Origin: Lentisphaeria bacterium
GTDB lineage: Bacteria > Verrucomicrobiota > Lentisphaeria > Victivallales > Victivallaceae
Reading direction: 5' to 3'
Length of the DNA: 64,000 nucleotides
Assembly: GCA_022009855.1 (NCBI GenBank)
Contig: CP091727.1
Coordinates: 3,100,001-3,164,000, forward strand
The number at the start of each line of letters is the position of its first letter. Position 1 is the stretch's first letter. The translations under genes and the position numbers were made by a program. Positions 1 to 9,624 of the stretch are shown here, piece after piece. The notes under the pieces are model-generated. The model worked only from the letters and a program-made list of their open reading frames with translations, did no database searches and was not told where the DNA came from.

Positions 1-966
1 ATGGTGGGGCGGGATGAACAGCAGTGTACCTACCCTCGCTTCATGACCGGGCCGGACGGCACTTTCCTGTTTCACTATCGAAGTGGTTACAGTGGTAACG
101 GCTATGAGATCTATAATGTGTACGAGCCGGAAACACGGCAATGGCGACGTTTTTTCGATCAGCCGTTGAGCGATGGTGCCGGCCGATGCAATGCCTATTT
201 TTTCCAACCCGATCCGGTTGCCGGACCTGACGGTTTTTTTCATCTGGGCTGGATGTGGCGCGACAGCGGGGACTGTTCTTCCAATCACGACATCTGCTAT
301 GCGAGAAGCCGCGATCTGCTGCACTGGGAAAATGCTGTCGGGGGAGTCTCTTGCTTTGCCGCTGACCCCCGATTCTCCCGGAATTGTTGTGCTCACCACG
401 GCTCCTTCCGGCTGTGGCGTGATCAATATGGGAAATCGGATCGGATTTGATTCGGAATGCCGGCCTGTGCTTTCGTTTCATAAATACGATGAGAACGGCT
501 GCAGCAGAATTTACAATGCCCGATTGCTCTCTTCCGGAAAATGGCAGATTGCCGCTGTCGGGAATTGGACCTTTGAGCAGAGATGGGAGTTCCGAGGATC
601 GGCTCCATTCCGCAGCAGATTCGTTTTTCTGCCGTTGAACCGCAGAGAGATGGTTCACTATTACAGGCTTTTGATTTTGCAGGCAGAAGTGCCGGGGTCT
701 GGCGTCTCGCTCCTGATACCCTTGCAGTTCAGGAAATTTTCCCTCCGGTTCATCAGCTCCCGCTGGAATTGGCGCATTTGCGTGAACTCTCCGGAGATTG
801 TTCCGTATGGACAGTTGCCGACAGCGGTGCGTGTGTGAACGCTCAGTCCGAATACATCTTGCGTTGGGAGGCTCCCCAGCATAATCGTGATCACCAGTTG
901 GAGAAAACGTTGCCGCTCTCTTCTCAATTGAGTGTCTGCAGGATTACCAAACGTTTTTTATTGTAG
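1..966 (+). CDS. BNR-repeat (BNR_4-like) protein, 5' end outside window, two frame changes
   Basis: The translation has the pattern of the BNR_4 family of beta-propeller proteins: YPRFMTGPDG, FHYRSGYSGNG, a CNAYFF segment, LGWMWRD, then NHDICYARSRDLLHW. Members are often found with polysaccharide lyases and glycosidases, so a role in glycan binding or cleavage is likely but not shown here. The frame moves near 340 at a run of five G and moves back near 622 at a run of five T; the protein reads sensibly through both. The ATG at base 1 is probably internal, since the family usually has sequence before this point, so I consider the gene cut by the window edge. It ends right beside the rRNA-like relic. 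Confidence 0.6.
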
Positions 967-994
967 CGTTGGTTTGCTGTTCGAGGGGAGGGGC

Positions 995-1155
995 TCATCT
1001 ACCGTGTTCGAAGGGAAGGAAATGTGTGTTTCCATTCTGTGAAGGCGTGGTTGTGACCGGCCTCCCCTTATGGTTTTAGAGAAGGCAAGAAGAAAAAGCG
1101 GTTAAGCCTTACATCGATTCGTAATGGTAAGCTGAATATGTTGCAGTATTTACCT
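995..1155 (-). other. Decayed rRNA fragment (5S start and 23S 3' end)
   Basis: Two stretches match the intact rrn operon of this window in the same order and orientation. Bases about 999-1043 resemble the 5S gene near 12625-12669 (shared CTACCGTGTTCG and TGTGTGTTTC). Bases about 1067-1153 resemble the 5S-23S spacer end and 23S 3' end near 12743-12832 (shared GGTTAAGCCT, GTAATGGTAAGCTGAATA). The spacer between them is about 50-60 bases shorter than in the intact operon and point differences are spread throughout, so this is an old, non-functional remnant of an rRNA operon end rather than a second working gene. Confidence 0.75.
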
Positions 1156-2038
1156 GTGACAGGCTCTTGTTTTTTTCGGAATCCCGTTGGACTTTCTCCC
1201 GTCTGCTTTTTGAACATACGGTAAAATTGGAGATGTCGGAAAATCCGCACCGGTAGCAGATTTTTTCCACGGGAAAATCACTCTCCCGCAGAAGCCGCTT
1301 CGCATGGTTCAGGCGGATATCCTGAAGATTCCGCCCGATCGTGGTCCCGGTTTTCTGTTTGTAAAACGAAAACAGATAGCCGCGGGAATACCCGATCTCT
1401 TCGGCGATCTTATCGATATTCAGGGGTCGGTATAATGGTGTTCCAGATAGGAGTTGATGAAATGGACGATTTCTTCTTTCCTTTTTTCTGGCGTATGAAT
1501 GAACACTCAACCGTGAAAGTTCGATCAGCAGTTCGACCAGATAGAGACGCAGAAGTTCCTCACTGTCGATATTGTCCTGCTCAAATTCATGTTCCATCTT
1601 CCTGATCAGCGGATAAATTTTGCTGTTTGCATCCAGAAGATGAACCAGTTCATGATTCATGGAAAGTTCCAGTTTATATTCAGGATCAAAAATCGAGAAA
1701 AAGAGGTGATCTTTATTCAGCCGTTGCAGGTAATACTCGATGAAATTCTGCAGGAAAAGAATGTTATATAGCGTAATCGGTTCGGATAGTTCCCATGTGG
1801 TGACGTCATCCGGATGGCTCAGCCACACAAAGCCGGGAGAAAAACTGTAACTGCGGTTATTGATCCGGAGAATGCCGCTGCCTTCTGTAATGTAGGTGAT
1901 TTTCCAGAATTCCCGGGTATGCAGCTGAACATCTCCAACCGGGTAAACTTCCGGACGGTTCTGCACCTGAAAAATGGTGAAAGGAATATTTTTCCTGAAA
2001 AATTGGCTGGCGGTAAATTTGAGCAGCTCAGGTTTCAT
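1068..2038 (-). CDS. AraC-family transcriptional regulator, one frame change near the 3' end
   Basis: A cupin-like N-terminal sensing half (residues about 1-150, with FWKITYITEGSG and VWLSHPDDV) is followed by two helix-turn-helix motifs: IDKIAEEIGYSRGYLFSFYKQKTG and, after a frame change near 1240, FYRMFKKQTGESPTGFRKK. The start is ATG at 2038, preceded by GGAGAA eight bases upstream. The upstream small gene overlaps this start, so the two are probably translated together. The last 30 or so codons after TGFRKK are read from the rRNA-like relic and look non-native. Family members of this size usually control a nearby sugar-utilisation gene; the divergent glycan cassette at 2644 is the obvious candidate. 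Confidence 0.75.
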
Positions 2039-2436
2039 GATCAAGTTCTCCGGCCGGGGCAAACGTTCGACGGCAAAGCAGCTCCGCGCTGCCCCAGGCC
2101 GCATCGGAAGGCAGATACCATGCGGTTTCCGGATGAGGCCAGTGCAGGGAGGCCTTCAATCCGGAACCGTCGTTGTCCCATAAGATGAAATGCAGCTGAA
2201 AACGGCTCCCCCGGCCGCGGAACAGGAAACGACAGTTTCAGTTGTGTGACCTGGCGATCCCATGCTCCCGCCGGAGAGGTATCCCCCGAATTGAACAGGG
2301 AAAAGTCATGTCCGCAGATGCTCAGGGCCGCCAGGTTCAACGGAAGACTTGCCGGAGCCTCGCACCATTGCCCATGAAAATCTCCACACCAGATTGTTTC
2401 ACCGCCGATCCGGTACACACCGATTCCTTGTAGCAT
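2028..2436 (-). CDS. Small protein of unknown function upstream of the AraC gene
   Basis: No recognised family. It reads about 60 codons from ATG at 2436 (MLQGIGVYRIGGE...), then the sensible frame changes near 2210 at a run of five G and continues as LHFILWDNDGSG, HWPHPETAWYLP and WGSAELLCRR to TGA at 2028-2030. In the unshifted frame it would instead stop at 2041. The shifted ending overlaps the AraC start at 2038, which supports translational coupling. The W- and aromatic-rich beta-like sequence recalls sugar-binding modules, but that is only an impression. No strong ribosome site is visible. Confidence 0.4.
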
Positions 2437-2569
2437 GATCTTAATTGAAGAAGTTGTGTGTAGTATACCATTCCGTTCGGGCAAATTCAAGCCGGCAGAC
2501 AGTGTAAATAGTAAGATTTTCCCGCTCCGGTTCGCCCCCCTCTCTTTTGACAATGCGGAGTCGTGTTTT

Positions 2570-2580
2570 TGTGGTATAAT
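2570..2580 (+). promoter_or_regulatory. Extended -10 promoter of the first glycan cassette
   Basis: TGTGGTATAAT gives a perfect -10 hexamer at 2575-2580 with a TGn extension, 64 bases before the ATG at 2644. A TTGACA at 2547-2552 is 22 bases away, too far for a normal -35, so the promoter is best read as an extended -10 type. Confidence 0.5.
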
Positions 2581-2999
2581 ATGGTATGGATAAAAAAGAA
2601 CTACAATCGGCAATCCGAAACCTGCAACAAAGGGAGGGAGAGTATGAACAGAAAATTTTTATGTGGTACCGTGTTTTTTACACTGCTGTCGGTCATGGCG
2701 GAAGATAAAACCATCTGGAGCTGCTCTTCCGTCTCCGAGATGACCGGAAAGGGCATCGTCCCCGTCGCGTCAAAAGGGCATCTCTGTTCCGCGTCGATTC
2801 CTGCCGATGTCAGGACCCCGGATGGCGAACCGGTGATCGCATTCAAGGCAGGAACCCCGCCAGGCGCTGCCAATCCTTACGGCAAACAGATCAACTTTCT
2901 CTATCGGAAGCCGGTCGCGAACGGGCAGAAATACCGTCTCTCCTTCTATTACAAAGGTTCCTGCGACGGCGAGGTCGTCTACAGTCCGGCGCTTCAATA

Positions 3000-3022
3000 A
3001 GCATCGTTGCATAAATTTCTAT
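3000..3022 (+). repeat. Left terminal inverted repeat of the IS630 element
   Basis: Matches the complement of 4141-4163 at 20 of 23 positions, with differences at positions 5, 6 and 20. It directly follows a TA target copy. Confidence 0.88.
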
Positions 3023-4085
3023 ATCAATAAATTCCAGATACCCAGCCCGACATTGAGAGGCGTTGCCAAGCGTCCGTTGATTCTTGCCGACATGACTTTT
3101 CTGACGCGGCTCAGAAGCTCAGAAATTCCGCCGTTGATCGTCTTGGCTGCATGAACAAGCGGTTTCAGCCAGTGCCACACTTGTTCAATCGGGTTATACT
3201 CGGGCGAATATGGTGCAAGATGGAAGAATTTCACTTCGGGATGACGCTCGGCAAATGTTCGAAGTGCTTTTGCATGATGAATAGAGGCATTGTCGAGAAT
3301 CAGTGCCAAAGTTTTTCCGCTTGCATGAGCACGAAGTTGATGGAGAAAATCCCGAAACGGCTTATTGCCGCTCTTCTTTGCGCTTTTCCAGTAAAAACCA
3401 TCGTTTTCCGGCGCGTATGCCCCAAATATCGTGCACCCCTCGCGTTTCGCCGGTGTTGCAAGGGAAAAAAGGCTGTCCGCGCTTGCTCCAGCCGCGAATC
3501 ACATAAGGGTCGGTAGAAAAATGACTTTCATCAAGAAACATCACCTCGACTTCCTGGGTAGTTCGGAGTTTTGCGATTTCGTTGGCAATTTCTCTGACCC
3601 GCTGTAGCTTCTCCTCTTTTGATGGCGCATGTTCAGGTGTGCTCTTCTTGGATCTCTTTGCCGTAAAACCTTCATCATTCAGCGCGCGAATCACCGTATA
3701 ACGACTGATGGGAAACCATTTTCTTTCTCAAATTGAGCCATCAAAACTTTCACACTCCACACATCTTCTCCCCAACCAAAATCGCGAGGGGGCGAGAAAG
3801 ATATTTCTCAAGATTGGGGATCAGTTTGGTTTTTCTGGTACTTGGGCGTCCCGGCGAGTACTCTTTGGACAATCCGGTAATGCCATCTCGTTCGTAAGCG
3901 TGAAGCCACTGGCAAACCGCCTGTGATGAACGTTTCAACATATCCGCAATTTGCCGCGGACGCCTACCATCCGCGCAATGAAGAACCGCCAATGCTCGTT
4001 CACTGCGGTAGTCTCCTGACTTTTGGCGCAATTCCAGCAACCTTTGACGTTCCTGGTCCGTTATTTGAATACGAATTGTCTTCAT
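3019..4085 (-). pseudogene. IS630-family transposase, three frame changes
   Basis: Starts at ATG 4085 behind GAGGAACAG. An N-terminal helix-turn-helix region (RPRQIADMLKRSSQAVCQWL) is followed by an IS630 DDE catalytic domain: first Asp in VMFLDESHFS, second in LALILDNASIHHAK, and Glu in YSPEYNPIEQVWHWLK. The reading frame changes near 3788 (run of five G on the plus strand), near 3712, and near 3466 (run of six A). All three catalytic residues are present, so the protein would be complete if these indels are sequence errors. IS630 elements sometimes use programmed frameshifting, but three shifts in one gene does not fit that. Confidence 0.8.
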
Positions 4086-4140
4086 CTGTTCCTCTTCTGT
4101 TGGAGTTACAGATAACATACCACACCTTTTCAATATTACA

Positions 4141-4163
4141 ATATAAATTTATGCAACTTTGCT
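4141..4163 (-). repeat. Right terminal inverted repeat of the IS630 element
   Basis: Complement starts AGCAAAGTTGCATAAATTT and mirrors the left end at 3000-3022. It is followed by the second TA target copy at 4164-4165. Confidence 0.88.
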
Positions 4164-4372
4164 TACGCGCCGTACACCGGTTTTGCACCGAAGAGCACCG
4201 AGACGCTCACCGTCACGACGCAGTGGCAGAAGGCGACGATGGAATTTACCGTCAACAAGAGCGTTCAACCGCCGTTGGCGATGCCGCGTTTCCGGCTCGG
4301 CACCTTTCCTGACGGCGAAACCTTCTACCTCGGCCCGGTCACGCTGGAAAAAGTGAAATAAGAAAAACCATC

Positions 4373-4911
4373 ATGAAAACGAATCTCTTGTGGTGTACCG
4401 TATTTTTTGCCATGCTGTCGGTCATGGCGGAAGATAAAACCATCTGGAGCTGTTCTTCCGTCTCCGAGATGGCAGGGAAGGGATTGTACCCTTCGCCTCC
4501 AAAGGGTATCGCTGTTCCACGTCGATTCCTGCCGATGTCAAGACCCCGGATGGCGAACCGGTGATCGCATTCAAGGTGGAAACTCCGCCGGGCGCAGCCA
4601 ACCCCTTACGGCATACAGATCAATTTTCTCTATCAGAAGCCGGTCGCGGTCGGGCAGAAATACCGTCTGTCGTTCTATTACAAGGGCTCCTGCGAAGGAG
4701 AAGTCGTCTACAGTCCGGCGCTTCAATACGCGCCGTACACCGGTTTCGCGCCGAAGAGCACTGAAACGCAGAAGGTTGCGACCGGTTGGCGGAAGGCGAC
4801 GATGGAATTCACCGTCAACCGGAGCGCTCTGCCGCCGCTTGCCATGCCGCGTTTCCGGCTCGGCACCTTTCCGGACGGCGAAACCTTCTACCTCGGCCCG
4901 GTTACGCTGGA
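4373..4911 (+). repeat. Second copy of a tandemly duplicated binding module
   Basis: DNA here repeats 2644-2999 plus 4166-4349 (the IS-interrupted copy) with high identity, for example the shared stretch GTCGGTCATGGCGGAAGATA near 2691 and 4420. The first copy is a stand-alone gene; this one is fused to a glycosidase. Confidence 0.8.
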
Positions 4912-7619
4912 GCGGCTGGATAAAACTTATGCTTCTCTGCTCGGGCGCAGCTGGTTTTACTCCATGGATCGGGAGGCCCCGTCAACCGGATTCCGGCCGA
5001 TGTAAAACCGCTGGAGCTGATCGACGACCGGATTGATCTGAGCAAAATGTTTCCTTCTCTGAAGACAGATAAGCGCATTGTGTTGTACCAGCAGTTCGAC
5101 GCCCCCGCCGCCGGCAGCATGACGCTCGGCATGGCGGCCGACTGGTGGATGGAGTGTTTCGTCAACGGGAACGATGTTTACAACACGCTGAAAACCGGCA
5201 ATATGTCGCAGGATTTCATCCCGCAGGATCATATCTTCAACGTGCCGGTCCGTCGGGGCGGCAATCTGATTGCGGTACGGATCCGGCCGGGGAGCGGAGG
5301 GTGCAAGTTCGCCTGCGGGAAAGTTCCCGCGATGGATGGGGATCCCAAACTGCTGCGTCTGTTTCGTCCGACGGCGGGGACGCGGTTCCGGCCGATCAAC
5401 TCCGCGCATTTTCTGGAGGTCAAACCGGGAACGGCGCTGGATTTCAGTTGGCTTGTCGCGCGGGATCTCCCGGCGGGAGTGAAGGACGGCTGATCGTCGG
5501 CAAAACGGGGAATGCCGAGTTTGAAAAACAGCCCGGAGTTCCGGCGCGTTTTTACGGGTTCAACCTGCCGCTGGGCTCGATGATGTGGGAAGACCGGATC
5601 CATGAATGGGACAAAGCGACGCTCGACCGTTTCTGTGACGCCGTTGCCCGGCGGGGATACAACTTTGCGCGGATTCAGGTTCCCGAAGTATTTTTCATCG
5701 GATTCAAGGTGTTCCGCGAATATTTCAAGGCGGATTATCGCACGGTCAGTATTCCGCAGACTGTGGCCGAACTGGAAGAGGTTCTCGACATGGGCAATCT
5801 GGACCGGTTTGACTACCTGCTTGCCGGATTGAAGAAACGTGGAATTTACATCTCTCTTGACATGGCAGGTACGCGCATGATCCGCAAATTGTGGAGTGTG
5901 CCCCGTACAAACAGTTTTTCTTCCCATCTCTTCTTCGATCCGCTTTACCGCAATCACTGGAAGCTCTACACGGAATATATGATGAACAGGAAAAATCCCT
6001 ATACCGGAATCGCGTATAAGGATGAACCGCAGATCGTCATGGTCAATTACATCAATGAGCAAGACCTGCGTTTCGCAAACGGCCTTGACTTTCTGCTGCC
6101 GGGGTTCCGGAAATACCTGAAAGAGAAATACAAGACCGACCAGGCTCTTTCGGCGGCATGGGGAGTCCCGCTCAAACTCGACACCGTCCCCGCAATTACG
6201 GAGGCGGATCTGCACCGGCGGGACCGGCGGGCACAGGATTCCGGAGAGTACCTCATCGCGGCCATGCGCGAAATGTCCACCTGGTTCTACCGGACACTGG
6301 CCGGAAGCGGGTATCCCGGACTCTCCTATCACTGGGACATGATCCTGCGCACTCTGGAGTTCCCGGGCCGCGCCCTGCTGCCGGCGGCGTCGCACCACAC
6401 ATATTTTGCGCATCCGCAGGCGATTCCTTCGCAGAAGATCGTGGAGAAGAAGAATCGCTCCGCCAATGCCTCGGCGGGCAACTATCCGCACGATTCCACC
6501 GTCTCTCAGAACAGTTCTCTGGATTCCTCCTATTTCCGGGCCACCGCGGCGGCACGCTTTCTGGATCGTCCGTATTTCATCACGGAGTATTCTCACTCCG
6601 GGCTGAACAGATATCGGCATGAACGCGGATTGTACTTCGCTTCGTATGCCTCACTCCAGGAGTGGAGCGCGCTTGCGGTACACTCCCGCACAGTGCGTCT
6701 GATCCGGCTTCCTCTGGGCTGGTTTGACGATGCGAACGATCCGATCTCAAGGGCAAACGAAGCCCTGACGGCGCTCATTTATCTCAGGCGCGACGTGCAG
6801 GCGGCGCCGCACAGCGTCGCTCTGGAGCTGCAAAGCGCCAGAATGTTTCCAGAACATTATCTCGCGGCAATCGGTGACGAATATGCGAAGCTGGCTTTGG
6901 TGACGCGCCTCGGTTCGCTGTATCCGGAGATAAAACCGCTTCGCGAAGTAGGACAGGTTACGCCGGATGTCCGCTTCGTGCCGGAACGCTTCAGCCAGCT
7001 CAGCGTGGGGCAGTGGTTCATCTCCGCCGACACCTCCGACAGCGGCAGGGAAGTTCCGTTTTTGAGGAACTTCGCAGAAAGAACATTCTCTCTTCGGAGA
7101 ATCCGACCGATCCGAAGCGGAAATTTTATGTGAGTGAAACCGGCGAGCTTGCACTCGATGCGAAAGCGAAAACCATGCGCGTCATTACGCCGCGACTCGA
7201 GGGCGTAATTCTGAAAAGGATGAGCCTGTGAGGCTGAACCGTCTGGAGATCCGTTCCTGTTCGCGTCCGGCCGCGGTCGCGCTGGCGGCATTGGATGGTT
7301 TGAAGGATTTGAAGACCGCGCAGCGTTATCTGCTGGTTTTTCTCAACCAACGCATTCAATACCGGAAGCGTTTTTGATTCCGATGCGCTCCGCGTCTGGC
7401 TGGATGCTGGAAATATGCCTCAGATCATTGAAACGGCAACGCTCGATTTGAATTTTGCCGACGGCAGAGCGGGGTGCCGGAAGTGTGGGCATTGAATTTC
7501 GATGGAACCCGGGCGGAAAAAATCACCGCCGTTTCCCGGAGGGGCGGCAAATTCGCACTTCAGCTCGATACCTCAAAACTCCGTTTCGGGACGGTCTTTT
7601 TGAAATTGTCTATCGATAG
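4373..7619 (+). CDS. Large secreted clan GH-A-like glycoside hydrolase with N-terminal binding module, several frame changes
   Basis: Begins with a signal peptide ([19 protein letters not shown]) and a near-copy of the binding module at 2644. Next comes a beta-rich region ([16 protein letters not shown], like the sugar-binding domain of GH2 enzymes), then a TIM-barrel region of about 450 residues: [43 protein letters not shown] near 6050 is a candidate acid/base Glu and FITEYSHSG near 6585 a candidate nucleophile. The C terminus is a beta domain ending at TAG 7617-7619. Frame changes occur near 4480, 4990, 5490, 7060, 7230, 7370, 7470 and 7598. The architecture resembles the enzyme at 37104-40395. 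The substrate cannot be named. It is followed 20 bases later by a prepilin gene. Confidence 0.65.
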
Positions 7620-7639
7620 AGACAGAAGGGAGACGCATC

Positions 7640-8369
7640 ATGAGAAGAGGATTTACGCTGATAGAACTGCTCATTACGATCGCGATTATCGCCATACTCG
7701 CCGCGATGCTTCTTCCGGCGTTGAACCGGGCGAGAGAGTATGGGCTGGCCATTCACTGCACGGGAAATCTCCGGCAGCATGGGCTTGCGTTCAATTTCTA
7801 TGCGGATATGAACAACGATATTTTTCCTTTTGCAACGCCGGGTGGGGCTGCCGCGTGGAGTTATTCCAGCGCCTGGAAACTCTATTACATGCAGATATCG
7901 GGGAAGGGGGCTCAGCCGAATTTTGCCGGAGTCCCGCTGAAAAATCTCTGTCCGAAAGTTTCTTCGTTTCAGAATGTATGGAAACAGACGGGATACCCTG
8001 ATTGGACAAGAACAAGTTTTTTATGGAATGGTCGGTTCCTGTGGAGAGGAGCATGTTGACAAATTCATCCGGAAGAACGGAAATATTTTCTTTCACGAGC
8101 CTCTGCGGATCTCCTCTCCTTCCACCAAAGTTCTTCAGGTGGAAACCAACAACTATGCCGCCGCGGAGAATGCGAACCAGGGGGCGTGGTTCATCGCGAT
8201 TGCCGATACGAACGGAATCGCAAACCCATTGACGCAGAAGAGAATCGCATATGAGCACAACGGATCGGCCAACTGTCTCTATTTCGATCTGCATGTCGGT
8301 TCCGGCAAGGTGAATCTTCTGAACGGCGCTTATGTTGCCGGTAAAAATTTTGAACCATACACGCGGTGA
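7640..8369 (+). CDS. Prepilin-like protein, DUF1559 style, short leader, one frame change
   Basis: Starts at ATG 7640 behind GGGAG. A short charged leader (MRRG) is followed by the type IV prepilin signature [17 protein letters not shown], where prepilin peptidase would cut after Gly and methylate Phe. A pseudopilin-like globular domain follows. The frame changes at the T run near 8020 and resumes as [18 protein letters not shown]-terminal [12 protein letters not shown] replaces the usual VWADGHV motif of these proteins. It sits between two exported enzymes and is probably co-transcribed with them. In related phyla such proteins are numerous and of unknown function; a surface or periplasmic scaffold for glycan capture is a guess. 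Confidence 0.8.
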
Positions 8370-8377
8370 AAGAGAAG

Positions 8378-9608
8378 ATGAACGCTGTTTGTCATGAATG
8401 GATCAGCTCCGGAGCCGTCCGTGCGCTGCCCGGCAATGCAGGAAAATACTGGACTCCGGAAATCAAACTGCTGGAAGAAGCCTCCAATTTTCCCGATATT
8501 TTCCTGCTCGAAGATGCGGCTCAGCCTCGTTTTCTGCAGAAATACCCGGAATGGCGCGATTATATCATGATTCCGCAAAATGACGGCGGCCGGAAAAACT
8601 GTCATGCCGCGTTCGACCCGCTGAGGCTGTGGGAGACATATCCGGGCGTTCTGGATTATCTTGTCGATGAAACGTTGAATGCGATGGCCGCAGGCGACCG
8701 TATTCGCGCGGTCAAGTTTGCCGGAGTCCTCTCGCATCTAATCGGAGATACCGGACAGGCGGCGCATGTCGGCGACCCGCGGGTTCTTTCCCCCCTGTTT
8801 CAGGCTCCCGGCGATGTTTATTTGATTCACACGTTTATGGAGAACAATCCGTTTGTCTCGTATCCGGAGCATCAATACTGCCCGAAAACACTGGGTGATT
8901 CACCTGCGGAACTGAAATGGATGCTGCTTCAGCAAATGGCACTTCTGAAGAAGAGATCCCTGCTGACCATTGTTCCCATCATGAATCATCTGCTTGCCGA
9001 AGATGGGAAAGCCGCGGCAACGTATGCCTCGAACACCGTCGGGGAATGTGCCGATCTGCTTGCCGATCTGCTCCTTACTCTTTTTCAGATTATGGAGGGC
9101 GGGAAGCAGAGCGCACCTTCCGTCTCCCTGCGGGGACTGGAACCGGAACGCTCGTTTTGTGACGGCATGTTCAATTATCTGCCCCAGCTCGACCGGATTC
9201 CCGGCAGAACCCGCGGGGAATCCATTCCGCTGGACATCGGCTTTGGCGAACAGCGCGGGATCGCGCTGCTCCCGAATCTTTTCCGTCAATCCGCGAACGG
9301 CGGATTGCCTTGCGCAGTATACGCTTCCGCCCGGAGTTTTCCGCTTTTTCCGGTTTTCCTGCGGCCTGAACCGCCGAGCGGAACGAAATGAAACCTCATG
9401 CGTTTTCGAACTCTATCTGGATGATACACTCTGCTGGAGTTCCCCTCGCGTAACGGTCGATTCTCCGCTGACAGATATCTGCGTTGACCTGGGGAATGCC
9501 TCCTCTCTGCGGATTGTTGCCGCGGATGGGCGCGAGAATTCCTTTCAGACGAAATTTTTTCTATCCGTGTTTCATAAACCCGGAATTAATCAAACAGGCT
9601 TGAAGTGA
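8378..9608 (+). CDS. Phospholipase C/P1 nuclease-like protein with C-terminal NPCBM domain, one frame change
   Basis: The first 230 residues contain GVLSHLIGDTGQAAHVGD, matching the HxxxD/QxxH zinc-site pattern of the zinc-dependent phospholipase C and P1 nuclease fold, and a second histidine region VYLIHTFME. After PLDIGFGEQRG the sequence becomes an NPCBM domain: FRFSCGLN, CVFELYLDDTLCWSS, ICVDLGNASSLRIVAADGR. The frame changes near 9305 inside that domain. I chose ATG 8378; GTG 8366 overlaps the prepilin stop and is an alternative. No signal peptide is obvious. NPCBM domains bind galactose-type glycans in known enzymes, so a glycoconjugate or lipid-linked substrate is plausible. Confidence 0.6.
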
Positions 9609-9624
9609 TGATAAGGATTTGATG

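Larger units (their letters stand above)
3000..4163. mobile_element. IS630-family insertion sequence, 1164 bp
   Basis: Terminal inverted repeats of 23 bases (20 matches) begin AGCATCGTTGCATAAATTT at 3000 and, on the other strand, AGCAAAGTTGCATAAATTT at 4163. The element is flanked by a TA on each side (2998-2999 and 4164-4165), the target duplication typical of the IS630/Tc1/mariner group. It holds one transposase on the minus strand. It lies inside an exported binding-protein gene whose frame closes exactly when the element is removed. Confidence 0.93.
2644..4361 (+). pseudogene. Secreted carbohydrate-binding module protein, split by the IS630 element
   Basis: Starts at ATG 2644 behind GGGAGGGAG. 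A signal peptide (MNRKFLCGTVFFTLLSVMA) precedes a jelly-roll domain of CBM_4_9 type, with [13 protein letters not shown] in the first part and [20 protein letters not shown] in the second. The insertion falls after base 2999 and creates a TAA. Removing 3000-4163 and one TA copy restores one uninterrupted frame of about 183 codons ending at TAA 4359-4361. It is therefore a recently broken, otherwise healthy gene. The same module forms the N terminus of the next gene, so this is one half of a tandem duplication. Its likely job was to bind a polysaccharide outside the cell. Confidence 0.8.

Noticed and set aside
2547..2580. TTGACA at 2547 as the -35 of the 2575 TATAAT
   Set aside because: The spacer is 22 bases, too long for a standard sigma-70 promoter.
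3019..4085. Programmed frameshifting in the IS630 transposase
   Set aside because: Three separate shifts are needed, two of them at homopolymers like those breaking unrelated genes; no conserved slippery site with stem-loop is evident.
5229..6620. 463-codon open frame on the minus strand
   Set aside because: Antisense to the glycosidase barrel, which carries recognisable catalytic motifs.
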